Origin: Pseudooceanicola sp.
GTDB lineage: Bacteria; Pseudomonadota; Alphaproteobacteria; Rhodobacterales; Rhodobacteraceae
Direction: 5' to 3'
Length of the DNA: 64,000 nucleotides
Assembly: GCA_002709085.1 (NCBI GenBank)
Contig: PAPR01000037.1
Location: 1 to 64,000, forward strand
The translations under genes were made by a program, and so were the position numbers. Under the pieces are notes generated by a model. That model did no database searches and was not told the origin of the DNA. It was given only the letters and a program-made list of their open reading frames with translations. Shown here in pieces: positions 15,001 through 20,290 of this stretch (position 1 is its first letter; every line of letters begins with the position of its first letter).

Positions 15001-15058
15001 CCGCTTGCCGCTGATCACTGTGTCGCTCGACCCGGAGGATGTGGTGGCGCCTGGTTAA
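2..15058 (+). CDS. Giant beta-helical filamentous-adhesin-like surface protein, 3' part
   Basis: The frame is open from base 2, so the start lies upstream of the window; about 5,018 residues are visible, ending at TAA. The first ~1,800 visible residues consist of imperfect repeats with a G-x-LSGK or GGK turn followed by an alternating hydrophobic strand ending in VNxI or similar. The remainder is rich in short strand repeats with GDI or GDL turns, as in filamentous haemagglutinin-type beta-helices. I saw no cysteine. Several non-repetitive segments interrupt the helix: acidic stretches near 1100-1250 and 3800-3990, and helical stretches near 6595-6770 and 9195-9610. The C-terminal ~120 residues are non-repetitive and end in a charged, strand-rich tail without an RTX, autotransporter-barrel or LPXTG signal. 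Role is inferred as adhesion or surface architecture. The secretion route cannot be judged without the N-terminus; two-partner secretion or the LEPR-XLL route in this locus are both possible. Confidence 0.8.
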   Translation, partial: STIHSGAVAGALTTGESTAVGIGAASNVIDATANMSFENTIISTRDIAEFSISNAREIVAVGAGAALSGKGAAGGTVLLNMILGNEAVLTLDRAIMTTLSDGITAKVDTTNVIKSIGIGLAGGQKLGVAGTATANVITGKSGITLRDAILRTDGDLGLVVSDGSKIDSIAGGVALSGKTAAGAAIAVSTITLDTYVEGAGVTLRSGKDISAYVTGDSEIRSLAVGAGLSGKNALAGSIAIGHINTDVRVELDLKELDSANVFAANAIRSNTVRILSGAAALSGKNGIAAAITVAVVHGKANSLVTAHKITSSKNIYMAAGENSDISTGAVGAAASQGNAAGGSFNFTQVGKAYTGATDAREIEGDNDTPVASGEAALTATADEAATLADTALAEGVDLPATTSTNVTPSDDMEVNTRFTLTSGALDMDNFVTNAFTQGSITAYGGALVATAKNGAGASIVVNRNYTKASSEIVLPPLAANRSHLIRGSIYNYVTDYTDMTGFSVAGAAGGKTVGAAAIMVNVSSRQMTATVRGNGGRAAIRMPDDEGPFGSGYIYSGTNAVTNVSGEAYGVGAGSDNGVGGAVAVNALGDRFISEVAHTDIDTRLRDGASDVIDGTFGGVTVENVVQQSALARAVAGGGGGKVGFGGSAAVNTVDGMLGAFVSNSQLRVATVEALNDQTVSLDAVGGGVSAGGKAGIGVGVAVNDLSTALLLRLSLAEIYAQRQIDLNSVQDTSIRGFGIAGAVGGKAAISGSVAYNTNTSTNMIDIINSTLVSGGSATIRAVNTVDFGSRGGTDEDAQKKTTGTEEETARGYNIQIAAGGKVGVGAAVTINTSASTADVVVGQSSLSAYGGDARRATYAEDEESKMDGLLIEAVTKSDMRITTVSASGGLFVGLGGIYATNNMQDLAQVTLGEDGNADAEVSINGAMSSLTKDFFGIPQDQDGSDTHEAAGIRVNARTLNTLDSVAIAGAGGAVGGALPIVTNFIASDALISSYDTFARSHSDGIELRTITKNTLDNTLVSAAVGGAALGVAVGVTDITSNSVLTLRGSTLLAEGTGKTIILAADKVSTITSTAIGAAAGGADAGGGAVQVTTLGGRVAADVSSNESRGITQSRIEASGDVFLRTLQDTTVDGLAVGAAGTLGFKALGVSANVINLEGTAETLLTGGSSIKGRDVVLMTVANRTITSASGAGAIGNAALGIGLDYLSLSESALVEVGDDSRVEARDDLQIIAQSKDVIDTTVVSVSVGSLGGLSLSLGILDIGGTAAANAEDSDEEEEFAKAKTAVNDAITQDTTSDKGGDDAAPGDDKNTATSLAAIADGEAALAASVARRGQIDLDSAPEFHGARVTIGKNAQLTAMDDLSLGTLVGGQISQIAGGGSAGGVGAVNSGNAIATVASQSAITVGANTIIGADGALIVTAQHLGEFSGDATIADGTYLHARAILGAVSLLGAASAGVVQVNVDADATVDIDNSVVMAGVSMGPDSKAHSIEVSAKRDGIVSADLVNISVGLGAGAVGTTFATANLTGELGVTMNAGGGNGRLGATRDATIEVEDGTFANASAIGASGGILSGNGVDVDASNILTGTASLTGLTSITGRDVTVRNASKARSKADGLGVSVGALSVGATLVGSTLKTDLETDLSADTVTASRDLTVRSEILAPDTDTHSSQSYANSSAGGLISGNGAEATTTFDYDIATTVGGKLTGDDVTIESKSSGTADVDADGNQGGLLAIGAVVTKVTAPRATALVTLESGTEIIGGSEINLRAINAPELRLTAESGSGGLISGAGASGDTLITARTSVNLLDATLSGLSLNPVAVDVAADSDIGLFGQVDSINASLAGASGANIDTNVTADSNVLLADNADITADSLKIKTRNKVDRPALAEDEFNLQSGSGGGLDIAAMDSDANVTLTTGLSIGDGAKITQRDRFDATAFSIGLETDVTLIDRQKMDSGAVVPVPKGDSEIIVTATDSNLSIGEGVEISTLGGLDIYAGGRTNIGAEVFTTAYGLAGLPGASATAKYTADHAIDLASGATLTSAEDINLRAGGTETGQQGVTVKAEARAYNNTGVPLFDVPDATASAITSSGVNLSEGASVISEADIAVFADAGHRDVEAFAQGKDLYRTSAAAVGSVFTELAGEDPVNLDYEGGKSTDLSTDLVTVNGTLHAGSRNKRVYVLDTDGTLNNELLGFTAEDAEGIDLLRKSNVRLTETLQAQIDVLEAQLADTGLASDEAARTRWQAELRILQSEKARADGITAPEYTFGNITAREGNIDLRADQVLGSASGSIIAPGDALIDLRVAEDAFVVINDLIIPNEEGGIVTFNDAVVASTADFRDQAAGKLGLFGDLIVEQAFTVQSGESSAEPQINVITSGDPGTLTLAQDALVQNLRGAARLSSLRSDLVIRGKVEALTPTLSAPNGSFLLFGREGLQNTSGDPRALYFDTYFSDVQDAVSNSVHDGVEIRINGRDIFIGTLFGEVEFGLKLPSTFSPVSDRASTGGQIEGKNVYIVADQLNINGPITAGIVNHNLTIREAIDAKLDSLTQPSGAQVVRLFTPGATIGNVLTSAHIDPGSNIGVSYDFETDRLVLDDIVTQGGLVDITGKIASTGGGSIQSLDGFGEIEVISHSTRDVQLGRVDSGQNTDDLTGAQGIVRITDLNTRFSTTANSGFLTTEYIRVNRNGTDQTEVRRYSSNADRFDANGELITDFGQLLRTSTSQDGRVESYTPAAQDLVVVQTEERVKDFTLVTTTRYNLGIDGDPVAQPPENTEIDTTNTTSDLKDAPYLVLATDPNRPSYRMTSERYSNSSIFFNSEVVSDTRILGFGTVTEHRDVTQTSEARYSHIIRADAPIQIAFRGADTADVAITVKGNALLNSPIVSQTGETTIASLKDITALSNSAFLATATTQLVASGTIGGLNGEALNLKQVAGGPVTALSLGGGDIALRSPQGDLIFDQITSRETGGLRGDVSLTAERDIRGASGAALISGHELTLESELGKIGGAFNTATRLVSVAVTGGVTATADGNVEIQAQSGDLLLRRITSRSGDIFLRAPEGSVTDGNPVEQEDIRTAENLVSLWTDQLGLIGDGATAARKAQQEKALIDAELARYRQYWNARTGTGNGDPTPFVEDAALKAGLLNDGLSEADYATFIADRQARHVEWNAQTAYDPTYRPALSASQQAALIEGLALTRGNLERSINAELVLRSGTTQTRIEDPNLFAAGDITITSRNSIGRALEDIRILSPVDNALSAADLKVLSSAEVGDIRTVAGSVFVAQRDDVNLEFTRFDEADRPLGTFGALSTEGDVLIGTRTALNLSDVLSNNLTLLRVDGLLSQPGAGLLQGKRLVLESGSSAGVGTRSSAINVNVLDGGALVARGAGDIILSAGEDSRLPTTGNIPVESIFTTGRVYLSALDGAITDAVISDAPRIVAQGATLTAQQIGAQGRLLGIEATDGADISLTASGKVFAKAPGDMRLSQFIATDGGVVTTPGSLILKGSDDETHGIHSLFEARMLFGETAALTVETGGGIHANNPFYSAFEGGDLTLRVGDTITSAAGTLMTDVDEMLLVSRANDGPATPFTVANTSDALRLFVSQNNNPDSTTTFTNSGDIMDVTVLGHAIDLFSSTGAIRQASLLGTTVNLRAQTEIGTGELGANIFADSLSSFVSDGPTRLTLLDEAFGGVVTKSEISLGSILSLGSGGIDIAADGLAVTMSPSALIVSGGGNIDLDADSFAIASGIANIGAGDIKVAASGTIALSGAGRVEASNGRVALLSDGTIDLTRISAGANTADAITLHAAALTLADLPTDDGLPAQRLIATGVTNAGAILRLGSLAGPLSTQIAVIDAEVRSGDLSLDNLGDLAVVDASVPAGNVTLRTSGTLRLGAISSPTGRATLIANAIDGHATLPATINAPAITMQAGTGGIGQTTALRVDTLLNSRVTIASQGNATLTEVAGDLALQTATIDGALDLLVESGGLSSGIISATQGVTLASLLGLGTEGALSLTTPELTAQTLGDLNVILNTRDGGTRLGRLFVQGGIDIAATATDVTTLADTDILSLSSDVRIAAKSLTLAGGITSAGGDVTLTSLGALTMLSNSAWVEAFGTASLSAQSDLRLSNVTGALAEISTNGSLSLIALADPATDAHITTSGLATLRAGSITGDVMLTTQLAALDAILDSGNLRLSNTGALALDAQAATGNLDISTRGAMVLSRAIAASGGTVTLNATDTLSGDAAMTAGQLDLASSTGDIVLTLASADTVTISRAATAQGRIALASQGAMEVGNLGAKTTLSLSAGGTGLRSIGTSMLSGTRLDLIAASGSIGSATNRFMTDTSHGAEVHASAQSIHLTETTGDLGIGTITAPQTDILLTSGAILRGTVHGATTTLRARDGIGTEKLVFLNGGSIGAEATRGDVRFDIDQTLSGGEATLRSVSTGGTGRIEVNAIGTALAVAGGITTEQGRITLRSGDLTTHGMIASRGGDIALDLRGDLKMTAIQGDIASQTGAIILDIAGNAELAEVRTGAEERLALDVAIGGEVTNAPGVVNERLEAMGRGASAKVRIGSSAIKGPLGFETRVNTLDIIQAEGDLHLNNLAELNLTYGEATTGALEIFAGGSLYFQRAKAAAGQKLILASGGGVHAANGTLEGDFIGLYGFGGSVDDAFDSPLTVDTKAGAIVQVYAKDNINLRETSGDLTLAYAISDIDNLVISGAGDVTAGLLGAQGSLSASADQSLRINRIGGASVRIEDAVALGLVRPDFYGVATAKAPTTATLTAAANLNTGPVAARDRVALVGQSVQATLISETPQDGLTVSLTGPRGGFARTANVQVIGQGPLSLLADPLAPQTASTLGFAPQFTGAVTLDGARIGQAGSTASFATGGTSLTVRNTQIDGNVRFKQRSFSLLTQTVESALNPEDTEQALTLAGGAVDFEIRNETDLTVRDLTLLRRLLATTLAQLVAQDVGITDVTDIVEATVQIGPQQPGTAERAITLISITVQTPAGDRRQIVRLPLITVSLDPEDVVAPG
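3800..3990 (+). other. Acidic low-complexity insert in the adhesin-like protein
   Basis: A run of Asp/Glu (EDSDEEEEF) is followed by a Lys/Asp/Ala-rich, probably helical or disordered stretch. It interrupts otherwise regular beta-helical repeats and could be a loop or Ca2+-binding patch. The function is unknown. Confidence 0.5.
6595..6770 (+). other. Predicted coiled-coil insert in the adhesin-like protein
   Basis: About 58 residues of heptad-like, charged helix (for example LQAQIDVLEAQLADT, then ELRILQSEKARA) sit between beta-strand repeats. This is a clear change of secondary-structure type inside the beta-helix. Confidence 0.55.
9195..9610 (+). other. Helical insert in the adhesin-like protein
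   Basis: About 135 residues rich in Ala, Glu, Gln, Arg and Trp (for example EKALIDAELARYRQYW) have no beta-helix repeat pattern. They sit between strand repeats and probably form a helical domain protruding from the fibre. Confidence 0.55.
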
Positions 15059-15160
15059 AAGGGCCTTCTTTTTGATGCGACGCAGGCTCGCGAAATCCGT
15101 TCCTTTGGTGTAATGCGTCTCGAGAACACGAGACCCAACGCGACCAAGTGAGGACGAGAC

Positions 15161-16015
15161 ATGCCATCCGAAGGAACAAACGATCACTCCGACGCAATCG
15201 GGCGACAGGAACGCCAGTCAGAGACGATCGCGCCAGGTCCGGTCACCGCCCTCGCCGCGACTTTCGACATGACGGATGCGCCCCAGGCGGGTGACCCCCT
15301 GCCGCCGGGATGGCACTGGCTGTATTTCAACCCCTTTGTGAAACGCAGCGAAGTCGCGCACGACGGCCACTTGAAGCGTGGGGACTTCATGCCCGACATT
15401 TCGCTGCCGCGTCGGATGTGGGCAGGTGGTCGACTGACCTATCACAAATATCTGACGGTCGGCGAAGAGACTGTGAAAGACAGCGAAATCACCAATGTGG
15501 TCACCAAATCGGGCCGGGCAGGTCAGCTCGTCTTTGTCACTATCCGCCATCTCCTGTCCCAGAACGGCACCCTGTGTGTCGAGGAAGAGCAGGATATTGT
15601 CTATCGCGAGGCCCCTGCCCCCGGCAGTGCGACCCCGACGCCCGCTTTGGCCCCCGACACCGCCACGCAGGCTGAGGTTGTGACCCCGGATCCGGTCCTG
15701 CTTTTTCGCTATTCGGCACTGACCTCGAACGGGCATCGCATTCACTACGACCGCGCCTATGCCCAGAACGAGGAAGGCTACCGAGATCTCATCGTGCACG
15801 GCCCACTGACTGCCACCCTCCTGCAGGGTTTCGCCACGCGCAACGGCGGACATCTGTCCCGTTTCGAATTCCGCGGCACAGCCCCGCTCTTCGTGGACCG
15901 CGCCTTTACCCTGGAGTCCGGACCCGAAGCCGACGGATCGCTGCCGCTATGGGTCAAGGGTCCCGAGGGGGAGCTTGCCATGCAGGCCAATGCCGTGCTG
16001 GAAGCCCGATCCTGA
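15161..16015 (+). CDS. MaoC/HTD2-like acyl-CoA (mesaconyl-type) hydratase
   Basis: A 284-residue two-hotdog protein of the HTD2 / FAS1-like dehydratase group, close in size and layout to mesaconyl-C4-CoA or 3-methylfumaryl-CoA hydratases. The N-terminal half holds PPGWHWLYF, then RRMWAGGRL, typical of the first hotdog. The C-terminal half holds IHYDRAYA, EGY and VHGPL, the usual active-site region of the second hotdog. It would hydrate or dehydrate an enoyl-CoA in the cytoplasm; the exact substrate cannot be told from sequence. The start is the ATG at 15161, preceded by GTGAGG seven bases upstream. It follows the adhesin-like gene by 102 bp in the same direction and converges on the SecA-like gene. 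Nothing links it functionally to the surface-protein genes. Confidence 0.8.
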   Translation: MPSEGTNDHSDAIGRQERQSETIAPGPVTALAATFDMTDAPQAGDPLPPGWHWLYFNPFVKRSEVAHDGHLKRGDFMPDISLPRRMWAGGRLTYHKYLTVGEETVKDSEITNVVTKSGRAGQLVFVTIRHLLSQNGTLCVEEEQDIVYREAPAPGSATPTPALAPDTATQAEVVTPDPVLLFRYSALTSNGHRIHYDRAYAQNEEGYRDLIVHGPLTATLLQGFATRNGGHLSRFEFRGTAPLFVDRAFTLESGPEADGSLPLWVKGPEGELAMQANAVLEARS

Positions 16016-16125
16016 GTTTGGGCCCGCTGACGTCTAGCCGGTCGCAGGCGGTAGAGGTGTTGGATGCCAGGTAAGGTGCCGACACCGCGGTGACCTTCCC
16101 TATATCGGGTCAGCCTCGCCCTCTC

Positions 16126-16145
16126 GGGTGTTGATCCCGACACCC
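16126..16145. terminator. Possible weak bidirectional hairpin
   Basis: A 6-bp inverted repeat (GGGTGT, loop of 8, ACACCC) lies in the 148-bp gap between the convergent hydratase and SecA-like genes. There is no T-tract on either side, so this is only a candidate. Confidence 0.2.
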
Positions 16146-16163
16146 TCTGGGCCAATATCGCCT

Positions 16164-18146
16164 CTATTCAATCGCTCCGGCAAAGGCGAGGGCGCGCTCC
16201 AGCTTCTTGTCCAAGGCAGTTTGTTCCCGGCGTGTGGTGGCGTGCTCCGCTTCGGCGCGGCGCTGCGCAAGTCGGCGCAACAGGGACGCGCCACCGGGTA
16301 CGCGAGTGGCGCGAACCAAACGGGTCAATCGGGGAGCAAAGCGGGTAAAAAGGTCGTCTTCCAGGCTAACGATCGCCTGTGTTGTACCCGGATCCCCCTG
16401 CCGCCCAGAGCGACCATAGAGCTGGCGATCAATCCGCGCGCTTTCGTGAAATTCGGTCAATATCACATGCAAGCCACCCGCCTCGCGCACCCCCTCTCCA
16501 AGTGAAATGTCGGTCCCCCGCCCTGCGATATTGGTGGCCACAGTGATCCGACCGGACTGCCCGGCGCGCGCGACGACATCGGCCTCATCCGCCGTCTGGC
16601 GGGCATTCAACACCGCGACATCGAGACCAAGCCGGGACAGGGCCTTGGCCGCCTCCTCCGACGCCTCAACCGACCGGGTCCCGATCAGGACGGGTTGCCC
16701 GGCGGCGTGACGGGAGGCTGCAGCCTGCGCGACCATGCTCCAACGTTTGCTGTTGGTTTTGCAAAAGCGGGTCGAGACATGGCGGCGCCGGCGTTTCCGG
16801 TGGGTCGGGATGCGCACCGTCCCCAGCCCGTAGGTCTCCAGAAATTCGCCCGACAGTTCGACCCCCGTCCCGGTCATACCCGAGAGACGCACGTAGCGAC
16901 GAAAGAACCGCTGATAGGTGATCCGGGCCAGCGTCTCTTTCCGTCCGGTGACGGCAAGTCCTTCTTTAACCTCAATGATCTGATGCAGCCCGCCCTGCCA
17001 GCTTCGATCCGGCATGGTGCGCCCGGTAAATTCGTCAACGATCCGTATTTCGCCGTCCTCAACGATATATTCATGACCGGAATGGAACAGGTGCAGCGCC
17101 GACAGCGCTTGTTGCACCAGCTCTTCACGCGCCTTCCGAATGCTCCAGAGTCCCTCCAGAGACGCCGCTGCCGAAGCGACAATCGCTTTTCCCGCCGGCG
17201 TCAGCGTGATCATCCGACGCATTGAATCCAGCTCGAAGTCACGCCCCTCGAGCAGCACCCGACCGAGATCGAGAGCCTGCTGGTAGAGCCGCTCCAACTC
17301 CGGATCGTCAGCCGTGGACGACAGGATCAACGGCGTTCTGGCCTCGTCGACGAACACACTGTCGGCCTCATCCACGATAGCAAAGGCCAAGCCTCGCAGC
17401 ATCAACGGTTGGCGTCCATGATCAGTGGTCAACGCCTGCGCGCGAAGCCGCGATCCGGATCCCCCCCGCCGCAGCCCAACACGGTCTCGCAGGTAGTCAA
17501 ACGTCAGATTGTTGTTCGAAAGGAACGTTACATCGGCACGATAGGCCCGTTGGCGGTCTGCGGTGTCCATATCGCTGTCGATGACCCCGACCGTCAGGCC
17601 AAAGAATTCAAAGACGCCACGTAGTTCGTCTGCGTCGCGCCCGGCAAGATAATCGTTCACCGTCACAACATGGACCGGATCGCCGGATAGCGCGGCGACC
17701 GTCGCCGCGGGCAGGCCGGTCAGGGTCTTGCCCTCGCCGGTCGCCATTTCGATCAGACGACCCTCGTATAGGGCGAGCGCGCCCATGATCTGGACCCGGT
17801 ATTGCCGTTTGCCCAGCACCCGATCCGACGCTTCGCGCACGATGGCAAAGGCTTCGAGCACCGGTTCAATCCCGCCTCTGCGCGCCAGCAAGCGAGGGCG
17901 CAGAGCAAAGGCCGCGGCGCGCAGTGCCTCGTCGTCGATGTCTGCGTAATCTGGGGCCATTGCGTCGATGCGCCGGGCCAGTCTTGCCAGGCGCCAACGT
18001 CGAAACGGCACCCGTGCAGTCACAGCGCCCACGCGACGTTCCAGCCACCGGTCGACCCCATTGCTGACCGGATCGGCCAGCTCCGGATGGGGCGCCGTGC
18101 CAAGCCGGGAACGGCCGAGGCCAAAGAGGCCTGCCGCCTCAGGCAC
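16164..18146 (-). CDS. Short SecA-like ATPase lacking the C-terminal third
   Basis: A 660-residue SecA-family motor. Visible motifs: Walker A ATGEGKT (135-141), VTVNDYLA (162-169), VDEAD (258-262), DEARTPLIL (267-275), the preprotein-crosslinking region up to about 390, GTRSVE (489-494), TNIAGRGTDI (538-547) and GRSGRQGDPG (578-587). Only about 70 residues follow, mostly Arg/Ala-rich helix. Canonical SecA has over 200 more, holding the two-helix finger, helical wing and zinc tail, so these appear absent. The chosen start is a GTG that overlaps the upstream stop in GTGCCTGA. A longer frame to 18218 would overlap the M50 gene by 80 bases and looks unlike SecA. It is the last gene of the giant-protein operon. 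It is probably an accessory ATPase beside a housekeeping SecA elsewhere, dedicated to the giant substrate (inference). Confidence 0.85.
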   Translation of the reverse strand: MPEAAGLFGLGRSRLGTAPHPELADPVSNGVDRWLERRVGAVTARVPFRRWRLARLARRIDAMAPDYADIDDEALRAAAFALRPRLLARRGGIEPVLEAFAIVREASDRVLGKRQYRVQIMGALALYEGRLIEMATGEGKTLTGLPAATVAALSGDPVHVVTVNDYLAGRDADELRGVFEFFGLTVGVIDSDMDTADRQRAYRADVTFLSNNNLTFDYLRDRVGLRRGGSGSRLRAQALTTDHGRQPLMLRGLAFAIVDEADSVFVDEARTPLILSSTADDPELERLYQQALDLGRVLLEGRDFELDSMRRMITLTPAGKAIVASAAASLEGLWSIRKAREELVQQALSALHLFHSGHEYIVEDGEIRIVDEFTGRTMPDRSWQGGLHQIIEVKEGLAVTGRKETLARITYQRFFRRYVRLSGMTGTGVELSGEFLETYGLGTVRIPTHRKRRRRHVSTRFCKTNSKRWSMVAQAAASRHAAGQPVLIGTRSVEASEEAAKALSRLGLDVAVLNARQTADEADVVARAGQSGRITVATNIAGRGTDISLGEGVREAGGLHVILTEFHESARIDRQLYGRSGRQGDPGTTQAIVSLEDDLFTRFAPRLTRLVRATRVPGGASLLRRLAQRRAEAEHATTRREQTALDKKLERALAFAGAIE

Positions 18147-20289
18147 CGAACCGCTTTTGAAACAACTGACGCAAACGGCGATAGGCCTGAACGCCACTCG
18201 GTTCCAACCCGTGATCAAACCGCACCAGAACGCGGGTCCCGAATGCCGCGTCGGACATCCCCGGCGGCGCGGCCAGGTCCAGAAGGAAGATCCGCTCCAG
18301 CGATTGCATGCCTTCGGCGCTGGCCGGGTTCACCTGAAATCGCCCGCCGGAAACTTCGGCCAACGCCGGGCTGGGTAGCTGGTCCGTGGCCGCCGGGATC
18401 TGACGGATGACACGGGTGTCGTGACGGTCGTGCAAATACCCGGCCAGCTTGACCTCAACCCCTTTGAGGCGGGTCTTGATGAGGGTCTCATCCTCCTGTG
18501 AATAAGCGACGCGAATGGTGTCTGCCCGCGGCGGCAACACGTAGCCGACCAAATCACCTTGGTTCAAAAACCTCCCCTGCAAGGTTTCAGGCCTGTCGAT
18601 CGGCTCGAATTGACCCTCCGTGGCGGCAACGATATGCATATCATCCAGCCGCTCTTGCTCGCGGACATATTCAGCCTCTGCCGCAGCAAGGGCAGCGCGA
18701 ATTTCATCGGCGCGCGCCTGATCCGTGGCTTCTGCGGCCTGGAGGCGGCGGCGCTGTTCCTCAACCCGCCAGCGCAATAGGGTCAGCCGGGCTTCTAGGC
18801 CTGGGTCCTTCAGATGCACCAGGTCGGTCCCCGCAGCTACCAGCGATCCTCGGGTCGCGACGACGCTCTCAATGAACCCCGGTCCGCGCGCCCTGAGATA
18901 ACTGCTTTCCGGTAACCATAGCACGCCTTCACTGTCGGTTCGCAGCGGCAAGGGGATCAGCGCCAGCGCCCCCACAATCACACCGATCCCACCCCAGGTA
19001 ATCAGATTGGCGCGTTTGCGAACCTTGCGAAGCTGGGGCGAAGTCAGCACATGCTTGAGATGTTTCGCCGCCGGCTTGATCAACGTCGAAAAGATCGACC
19101 ACATCGCGAGCATAACGCCAATGAAAAAGAAGCGCCCCGCCACAAACAACGCAATCCCGATCATCACAAGCGTGCGGTAGACAAAGGCAGCCGGCGCATA
19201 GAACAGAAACCACAGCTTTTCGCCATCTGTCGCATTGAAATCGCGCAACTGCTTGGCCGCAAAGATATATCGCTGGATCAGATGCCCGTAAAACTGCGTG
19301 GCGCGGTTGGAGAGGTTGGGGATTTCGATCACATCGGAAAGCACGAAGTACCCGTCGAACTTCAACAGCGGATTGCCGTTTACCAACAGCGTGGACAGCC
19401 CGCCAACCATGATCACGTTATAGGCGATGGCACGGGTCATCCCCGGTTCGGCATCCACCCAGATAAAGACGGCAATCGCGGCGGCAAACGTTTCAATGAT
19501 AATCCCGCCGGCGCTGACGACGGCGCGATGCCATTTGTTACGAAACGCCGCAGCAGAGGAGGCATCGACATAAGGAACGGGAAAGAAGACGAGGAACATG
19601 ACTCCCATCTCACGGACTTCCCCGCCGCGCATCTTGGTCAAGTAGCCATGCGCCAACTCGTGCATCGCCTTGAGCAGAGGATAGCTGACCAGCGTGATCG
19701 CGATATTGCGGCCCGAAAAAAGCTGCGCCGAGAGGTCCGTCGTCAATGCCGTCCAATGCATCGCCGCCGTAAAGCCACCGGCCCCCACGACCAACGCCCA
19801 CAACAGCAGACCCCACCCCGAAATCAGCCAGCGCACCACCGGCAGCGTCCGTTCCAAAAACCGGTCGGGGTCCCATAGCGGCAGCCGAAAGGACATCGGG
19901 TTCATCAGGTTCTGCTTGATGATCTGCCGGGTCATCCGATTGTGGCGCTCTAGCAGGTCGGCAACATCGGGGCTGGAGTGATAAAGGATCAGATCGTTCT
20001 GATGCAACGTCGACAACAGTTGCACCACGTCATCCTGGCTTGGGGCGTGTTCATCCAGGCTCTCGGCCAGACCCGACCAGATCTCATCAATGGTGCGCTT
20101 GCCGTCGAATTGACCGATGACCATATAGGCCCCTGGGGTAAAGCGGTGCACACGTCCCGTGGCGTGGTCATGCAGGACATACCACGGCTGGCCGCGATAT
20201 CGGTGGCGGTGGATCGTGACCTGACTTTGCAGCCTTGGGGCAAGACGGGCGACACGATACCAGATGGTTGAAAGATAGCTCTCCGACAT
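18139..20289 (-). CDS. PqqD-like / M50 site-2-type metalloprotease / HlyD adaptor fusion
   Basis: 716 residues in three parts. Residues ~20-105 resemble a PqqD-like winged helix (WYVLHDHATGR, then HRFTP and DLILYH). Residues ~145-450 form a multi-pass membrane M50 protease with HELAH (210-214) and NPLLKFDGY (306-314), which supply the zinc ligands and a conserved Asp. Residues ~450-716 hold a HlyD-like barrel-sandwich hybrid with a coiled coil (~495-550). The ATG at 20289 was chosen because it follows the upstream TGA by one base (TGAGATG). A longer frame to 20457 runs inside the upstream gene. M50 enzymes cut within or next to membranes, and PqqD-like domains bind leader peptides. Inferred role: recognising and trimming the LEPR-XLL leader while forming part of the export channel. 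Confidence 0.85.
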   Translation of the reverse strand: MSESYLSTIWYRVARLAPRLQSQVTIHRHRYRGQPWYVLHDHATGRVHRFTPGAYMVIGQFDGKRTIDEIWSGLAESLDEHAPSQDDVVQLLSTLHQNDLILYHSSPDVADLLERHNRMTRQIIKQNLMNPMSFRLPLWDPDRFLERTLPVVRWLISGWGLLLWALVVGAGGFTAAMHWTALTTDLSAQLFSGRNIAITLVSYPLLKAMHELAHGYLTKMRGGEVREMGVMFLVFFPVPYVDASSAAAFRNKWHRAVVSAGGIIIETFAAAIAVFIWVDAEPGMTRAIAYNVIMVGGLSTLLVNGNPLLKFDGYFVLSDVIEIPNLSNRATQFYGHLIQRYIFAAKQLRDFNATDGEKLWFLFYAPAAFVYRTLVMIGIALFVAGRFFFIGVMLAMWSIFSTLIKPAAKHLKHVLTSPQLRKVRKRANLITWGGIGVIVGALALIPLPLRTDSEGVLWLPESSYLRARGPGFIESVVATRGSLVAAGTDLVHLKDPGLEARLTLLRWRVEEQRRRLQAAEATDQARADEIRAALAAAEAEYVREQERLDDMHIVAATEGQFEPIDRPETLQGRFLNQGDLVGYVLPPRADTIRVAYSQEDETLIKTRLKGVEVKLAGYLHDRHDTRVIRQIPAATDQLPSPALAEVSGGRFQVNPASAEGMQSLERIFLLDLAAPPGMSDAAFGTRVLVRFDHGLEPSGVQAYRRLRQLFQKRFGA

Positions 20290-20290
20290 C

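Noticed and set aside
15056-15085. Terminator after the adhesin-like gene (AAAAGGGCCTTCTTTTT)
   Set aside because: The stem would be only a few imperfect pairs with almost no loop; not convincing.
18147-18218. Longer start for the SecA-like gene
   Set aside because: Would overlap the M50 gene by 80 bases and adds residues unlike SecA; the GTG in GTGCCTGA is preferred.
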